DNA of 5,870 nt from Opitutus sp. GAS368 (GTDB lineage Bacteria > Verrucomicrobiota > Verrucomicrobiia > Opitutales > Opitutaceae): assembly GCA_945861235.1 (NCBI GenBank), contig CAMATV010000220.1, positions 1 through 5,870 on the forward strand, written 5' to 3'. The notes below the pieces were generated by a model that was not told the DNA's origin, searched no databases, and worked only from the letters and a program-made list of their open reading frames with translations. Each line of letters opens with the position of its first letter. Positions within the stretch are counted from its first letter, which is position 1. Made by a program: the position numbers and the translations under genes. Positions 1 to 4,700 of the stretch are shown here, in pieces.

Positions 1-53
1 AGTGTGGCGAAACTGGCGACGAGGACGGCGAGCGACAGGCGGCGGGCGTTCAT
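1..53 (-). CDS. N-terminus of a probable secreted or membrane protein (partial)
   Basis: An ATG at 53-51 on the minus strand opens a frame that runs off the left edge after 17 codons, giving MNARRLSLAVLVASFAT. It has a short basic n-region (two Arg at residues 4-5) followed by an uninterrupted hydrophobic/small-residue stretch, as expected for a signal peptide or an N-terminal membrane anchor. It lies directly downstream of the enolase terminator, so it probably has its own promoter. No clear Shine-Dalgarno sequence precedes the ATG (the upstream bases on the coding strand are CCGCCCTTATC). Too little is visible to name a family. The call rests only on the start codon, the signal-like composition, the shared strand and the position just after a terminator. 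Confidence 0.55.
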   Translation of the reverse strand, partial: MNARRLSLAVLVASFAT

Positions 54-143
54 GATAAGGGCGGACGTTGGTGAGGTGGCGCGGGCGACACAAGGATGCA
101 TCCGCTGGGAGGGCGCCTGAGCGGGTGCGTTCCGGATGGGCGG

Positions 144-171
144 AAAAAAGGCCGGGTCGTGAGACCCGGCC
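144..171 (-). terminator. Intrinsic (rho-independent) terminator of eno
   Basis: Read on the minus strand, a perfect 9-bp GC-rich stem (arms 163-171 and 150-158) with a 4-nt loop (159-162) is followed at once by six T residues (144-149 are AAAAAA on the plus strand). It begins 53 nt after the enolase stop codon and ends about 90 nt before the next start. The U-tract is on one side only, so it acts for minus-strand transcription and separates eno from the downstream signal-peptide gene. Confidence 0.92.
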
Positions 172-199
172 GAAGTGGACTGTGTCGCTGAAAGAACCG

Positions 200-215
200 G
201 CGGACTGCGGTCCGC
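200..215. repeat. GCGGAC palindrome in the eno 3' region
   Basis: A 6-bp perfect inverted repeat, GCGGAC - 4 nt - GTCCGC, lies 9 bp after the enolase stop and upstream of the terminator hairpin. It closely resembles the palindrome at 1703-1720 downstream of uvrA. On the minus strand both read AGCGGACCG, then a short variable loop, then CAGTCCGCC. This suggests a small extragenic palindrome family rather than a second terminator, because no T-run follows it. It may also protect the eno mRNA 3' end; that is inference. Confidence 0.6.
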
Positions 216-224
216 TCTGCTTGC

Positions 225-1502
225 TTAGCGCGTGCCGCCGTAAATGGCGGAAGCGCCGAGCTCTTCTTCGATGCGGAGGAGCTGATTATATTTTGCGATG
301 CGATCGGTGCGGGAGGCGGACCCCGTCTTGATCTGACCGGCGTTGGTCGCGACGGCGATATCGGCGATGGTCACGTCCTCGGTCTCGCCTGAGCGGTGCG
401 AGATGATGGTCGTGTAGCTGTTGCGCTGGGCGAGAGCGATGGAGTCGAGGGTCTCGGTCAGGGAACCGATTTGGTTTACCTTCACGAGAATCGAGTTGGC
501 GGTGCCGGTATCGATACCCTTTTGGAGGAACTCCACGTTGGTGACGAAGAGATCGTCGCCGACGAGCTGCACTTTGTCGCCGAGGGCGTCGGTGAGTTTC
601 TTCCAGGTGGCCCAGTCGTTTTCGGCGCAGCCGTCCTCGATGGAGACGATGGGGTATTTGGCGCAGAGGTCTTGATAGTAGGCGACGAATTCGGCGCCGG
701 TGAAGCTGCGTTGATCGGACTTTTTGAAGACGTAGGTTTTCTTTTCCTTCACGTAGAACTCGGAGGCGGCGACGTCGAGGGCGAGGAAGATATCCTTGCC
801 GAGTTTGTAGCCGGCGCCCTTGACGGCTTCGGCGATGGCGTCGAGGGCGTCGGTGGTGGAAGCGAGGTTGGGGGCAAAGCCGCCTTCGTCACCGACGGCA
901 GTCTGGAGACCCTTGGATTTGAGCACCTTTTTGAGGGAGTGGAACACTTCGGCGCCGGCGCGGAGAGCTTCGGAGAACGAATTGAAGTTCTTCGGGACGA
1001 TCATGAACTCTTGGAAGTCGATCGGAGCGTCGGAGTGCGCGCCGCCGTTCATGATGTTCATCAAAGGAACCGGGAGTACCTTGGCGTTCGGGCCGCCGAT
1101 GTATTTGTAGAGGGGCAGGCCGGCGGCGGAAGCGGCGGCCTTGGCGGTGGCGAGGGAGACGCCGAGGATGGCGTTGGCACCGAGCTTGGCCTTGGTCTTC
1201 GTGCCATCGAGCTTGATCATGGCGCGGTCAACGCCGGTCTGGTCGAAGGCGTCGAAGCCGAGGAGCGCGGGTGCGATCTTCCCCTTCACGTTGCCGACAG
1301 CTTTTTGGACGCCCTTGCCGCCGTAGCGGGTCTTGTCGCCGTCGCGGAGCTCGATGGCCTCGTGTTCGCCGGTGGAGGCGCCGGAAGGAACGGCGGCACG
1401 GCCGAAGTGGCCGGAGGCAAGTTTGACGTCAACCTCGACCGTGGGATTGCCACGGGAGTCGATAATTTCGCGGGCGGTAATGGCGCTGATGGTGGTATTC
1501 AT
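225..1502 (-). CDS. eno: Enolase (phosphopyruvate hydratase)
   Basis: Cytosolic glycolytic enzyme that interconverts 2-phosphoglycerate and phosphoenolpyruvate with Mg2+; in many bacteria also an RNA-degradosome partner. The 425-residue product matches the usual family length. The N-terminal ITAREIIDSRGNPTVEV motif (residues 8-24) and the GASTG active-site loop (41-45) are clear. Catalytic positions are all present by alignment with the family: E165 in QEF, E206 in GDEGG, K341 in the ILVKVNQIG signature, H369 in SHRSGETED and K392 in KTG. The Mg2+ ligands are D243, E289 and D316. The frame stays open upstream to 1634, but the start at 1502 (MNTTISAITAREI) is where family members begin, and the 44 extra residues look non-coding. 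No Shine-Dalgarno sequence is visible before this ATG. It lies 270 bp downstream of uvrA, probably as its own transcription unit, but I could not identify a convincing -35/-10 pair. It ends in TAA at 225-227, followed by a strong terminator. Confidence 0.97.
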   Translation of the reverse strand: MNTTISAITAREIIDSRGNPTVEVDVKLASGHFGRAAVPSGASTGEHEAIELRDGDKTRYGGKGVQKAVGNVKGKIAPALLGFDAFDQTGVDRAMIKLDGTKTKAKLGANAILGVSLATAKAAASAAGLPLYKYIGGPNAKVLPVPLMNIMNGGAHSDAPIDFQEFMIVPKNFNSFSEALRAGAEVFHSLKKVLKSKGLQTAVGDEGGFAPNLASTTDALDAIAEAVKGAGYKLGKDIFLALDVAASEFYVKEKKTYVFKKSDQRSFTGAEFVAYYQDLCAKYPIVSIEDGCAENDWATWKKLTDALGDKVQLVGDDLFVTNVEFLQKGIDTGTANSILVKVNQIGSLTETLDSIALAQRNSYTTIISHRSGETEDVTIADIAVATNAGQIKTGSASRTDRIAKYNQLLRIEEELGASAIYGGTR

Positions 1503-1702
1503 GAGAGAAATGGAAGCGGGCGGACGGGAAATTGAGGCGTTCGGACTGAGCAGGAAGCCGTAGTGAAGCACGCGGCTTGCTGAGGGGAAGGCGAAAGTAG
1601 GCGATGACGCAGACGGGCCCAGGAGCCGGGGCACGTCACTCGGGGCTGCCGATCGTGGCGAAAGTACCCGCCGTGAGCGCAGCGGGGCGGTGAGAAATTA
1701 AG

Positions 1703-1720
1703 GCGGACTGGTCGGTCCGC
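1703..1720. repeat. GCGGAC palindrome downstream of uvrA
   Basis: A 6-bp perfect inverted repeat (1703-1708 and 1715-1720) around a 6-nt loop lies about 50 bp after the uvrA stop. On the minus strand it is followed by a weak T-rich stretch (CTTAATTTC), so it could act as a poor terminator for uvrA. Its sequence matches the palindrome at 200-215 except for the loop, which favours a shared repeat family. A degenerate relative, with CAGTCCGC on the minus strand, abuts the uvrA stop codon at 1757-1772. Confidence 0.55.
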
Positions 1721-1756
1721 TTTGGCGTTGAAGACGAGATGGGGACAACGCGGAAC

Positions 1757-1772
1757 GCGGACTGAAGTCGCC
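1757..1772. repeat. Degenerate GCGGAC-type palindrome abutting the uvrA stop codon
   Basis: GCGGACTGAAGTCGCC directly adjoins the uvrA TAG (1773-1775). The arms pair imperfectly (GCGGACT against AAGTCGC, one bulged base). It shares CAGTCCGC on the minus strand with the palindromes at 200-215 and 1703-1720. The call is tentative because the sequence is short. Confidence 0.35.
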
Positions 1773-4700
1773 CTACTTCAATTTCGCGCGGAGGTAGGGG
1801 GCGGTCGGGCTGCGTTTCATGGTGAGGAGGCCGGCGAGTTCGCCCTGATAGAGGAGTTCGCCGCCGTCGGGGCCGCCCACGGGACCGAGTTCGATAATAT
1901 AGTCCGCTTCGGCCAGCAGGTCGAGGTGATGTTCGATGACGACGACCGTGTGGCCCTGATCGACGAGCGAGTGCAGGACGCCGATGAGTTTTTCGCAGTC
2001 GCTGAGGTGGAGACCGATCGTCGGTTCTTCGAGCAAGTAGAGATTGCGGGGCGAGGTGCCGCGGGAGCGTTCGCGGTAGGTGGCGAGGCCGGCGGCAAGT
2101 TCGGTGACGAGTTTGAGGCGCTGGGCTTCCCCGCCGGAGAGGGTGGGTGAGGACTGACCGAGCGTGAGATAACCAAGGCCGCAATCGACCATGAGTCGGC
2201 AGACCTGCGAGAGCTGCGAATGGAAATCGAAGAACTGGGCCGCCTCTTCGAACGTGAGTTGGAGGACTTGGCCGATCGTCTTTCCCTTCCAAGTAATATC
2301 ATTGAGGTCGGGACTGTAGCGCGAGCCACGGCAATCATCACAGGGGAGATAGGTGTCGGGCATGAACGCCATCTCCAGCTTGATGCGACCGGCGCCGTCA
2401 CAGGTCGGACAACGGCCGCCGGCGGTATTGAACGAGAAGCGGCCGGCGGCGTATCCACGAATTTTTGACTCGGGGAGCGCGGCGAAGAATTGGCGGATAA
2501 GATCGAAAATACCCAGGAAGGTGGCGGGGGTGGAGCGCGGGGTTTTTCCGATGGGGGATTGATCAACTTCAATGACGGAGCGGAAAGCGCTGGCGCCCGT
2601 GAGGGTGGTGAAGGGCGTGGGTGAACCCTCGGTGGCGAAGCCGGTGGCCTTGACGAAGTCGCGGCCGGTGAGTTTGGGGTTCTTCGTTTTGATCGCGTGG
2701 GCGACGGCGGGTTGAAGGACGTCGCGGAAGAGCGTGGATTTGCCCGCGCCGCTGGGACCGGCGACCATAATGAGGCGACCGGGAGGCAGGTGGAGATCGA
2801 AGTTTTTTAAATTGCGAAACGAGACGCCAGAGAGCGTGAGCGGGGTGGGCGCGGGAGCGGGAGCGGAGACCTTGGATTTGGGCTTGGAGGGGGACCGGGC
2901 CGGAGCGGAGAGCGGACGGTAGGTGCCGCGAAGGGGGTGGACGATGCCCTTGGCCAGAAAGAGACCCGTGAGGGAATGGGCGCTCGCGCGGATTTCGGCC
3001 GGAGTACCGTGAGCGAGGAGTTCGCCGCCATGGATGCCGGCGGCCGGGCCGAGGTCGATGATCCGGTCGGCGCGCGCCATGAGGTCTTCGTCGTGCTCGA
3101 CGACGAGGAGCGTGTTCCCCTTGGCGCGGAGCGTCTGCAGCGTCTCGATGAGGCGATCGTTGTCGCGGGCGTGGAGGCCGATGCTGGGTTCGTCGAGGAC
3201 GTAGAGGACCCCGGCGAGATTTGTGCCGAGCTGGGCGGCGAGGCGAATGCGCTGGGATTCGCCGCCCGAGAGCGTGTCGGTGGAGCGGTCGAGTGAGAGG
3301 TAACCGAGGCCGACGTGGTCGAGAAACTTCAGGCGTTCCTCAATCTGCGGGACGATGTCTTGAGTGATGAGTTTACCGCGGGCGTCGAGTTCGAGCGATC
3401 GGAGGGAAGTCAGGAGTTGCGCTGGGGTCGCGGCGAGGAGTGCGGGGAGGGAGAGAGGCGCGGAAGGGAGCTGAGAGTTGATAACTGAGTGCTGAGAGCC
3501 GGACTTCGCGGAGCGGGCGGGGGGAGCGGGACGGAAGTGGAGTTTGACGGAGCGGCCGATGCGGTTGAGGCGGGTGCCGTGGCATTCGGGGCACGCCGAA
3601 CCGGAGTCAGACAGATCGTCGGCGGAATCGATGCCGAATTCGCGGAGGCGGGCGGCGGAGTCGTCTTTGGCGTCTTGGTCGTCGACCGGTTCGAGCATCC
3701 ACGGAAAAACGCGACCGTGGCCGCGACAGGTGGGGCACCAACCGCGCGGGGAGTTGAAGGAGAAATTTTTCGGATCGAGCTCCGGAAAGCTCTCACCGGT
3801 TTCGATGTCGGTGCGAGTGGTGGAGAACCACGAGAGCACCTCGCCCTTGGGGGTGAGCAGAAAACACGAGCCTTTGCCGATGTGGAGAGCGGTGGTGAGC
3901 TGAGCACCCAGAGCGGAGGGTGGTGAGACGGACGTTGCGAGCTGAGCGCCAGACTTCTGAGCCTTAGTGTTGCTCTTGGCTCGTGGCGCTGGGTGCTCGG
4001 CTTTCAGATCGGCGATGACGACTTCGATGTCGTGTTCTTTGTATCGGTCGAGTTTTTGAAAGGAGTCGACGCGCGTGAGTCTGCCGTCGGCGCGCATGAG
4101 TTCGTAGCCCTGATTAGCGATCCAAGTGGCGATGGGCTGGTGGTGACCTTTGCGTCCGCGGATGAGTGGAGCGCAGAGGTAGAGGTGTTTCGCGCTGCGC
4201 GCGGCCGGTGTGGCGAGGACGCGGGTGAGGAGGGCGCGGAGTTGGCCGGGAGAGAGCGGGGTGACGGGTTTGTCGGTGTCGGGGTGATGTTGGGTGCCGA
4301 GCCGCGCGTAGAGGAGGCGGAGGTATTGGGCGACTTCGGTGATCGTCGCGACGGTGGATTTGCGGGAGCCGCGGGTGATGCGTTGTTCGATCGCGACGGT
4401 GGGCGGAATTCCGGTGAGGCGGTCGACGGCGGGGCGGGGGAGCTGTTCGACGAATTGGCGCGCGTAGGGCGACATCGATTCCATGAAGCGGCGCTGGCCC
4501 TCGGCAAAGACGATGTCGAAAGCCAAGGTCGATTTTCCTGAGCCGGAAACGCCGGTGACCACGGTGAGTTGGCGGTGCGCGATGGAGAGGGAAATATTTT
4601 TGAGGTTGTTCTCGCGGGCGCCTTCGATGCGCAGGGAGGAAGTATGCGCAGAGCCGGGAGTTGAGAGCGCAGAGTTGGGAGCGGAGAGCGGAGCGCCGGA

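Noticed and set aside
94..103. Perfect 10-bp palindrome GGATGCATCC upstream of the left-edge gene, possible operator
   Set aside because: A single short palindrome without a partner site, a promoter or a known regulator match is likely chance.
396..1535. Plus-strand open frame of 379 codons opposite eno
   Set aside because: It is a Gly/Val/Asp/Glu-rich antisense shadow of eno in GC-rich DNA, with no recognisable domain; enolase on the other strand is certain.
1503..1634. 44-residue N-terminal extension of enolase
   Set aside because: The frame is open, but family alignment starts at the ATG at 1502, and the extension has no conserved or targeting-like pattern.
1590..1666. 10-bp direct repeat GGCGAAAGTA (1590-1599 and 1657-1666) upstream of eno, possibly a regulatory pair or -10 elements
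   Set aside because: On the minus strand each reads TACTTTCGCC, but neither has a fitting -35 element, and two copies 67 bp apart are not enough to claim a site.
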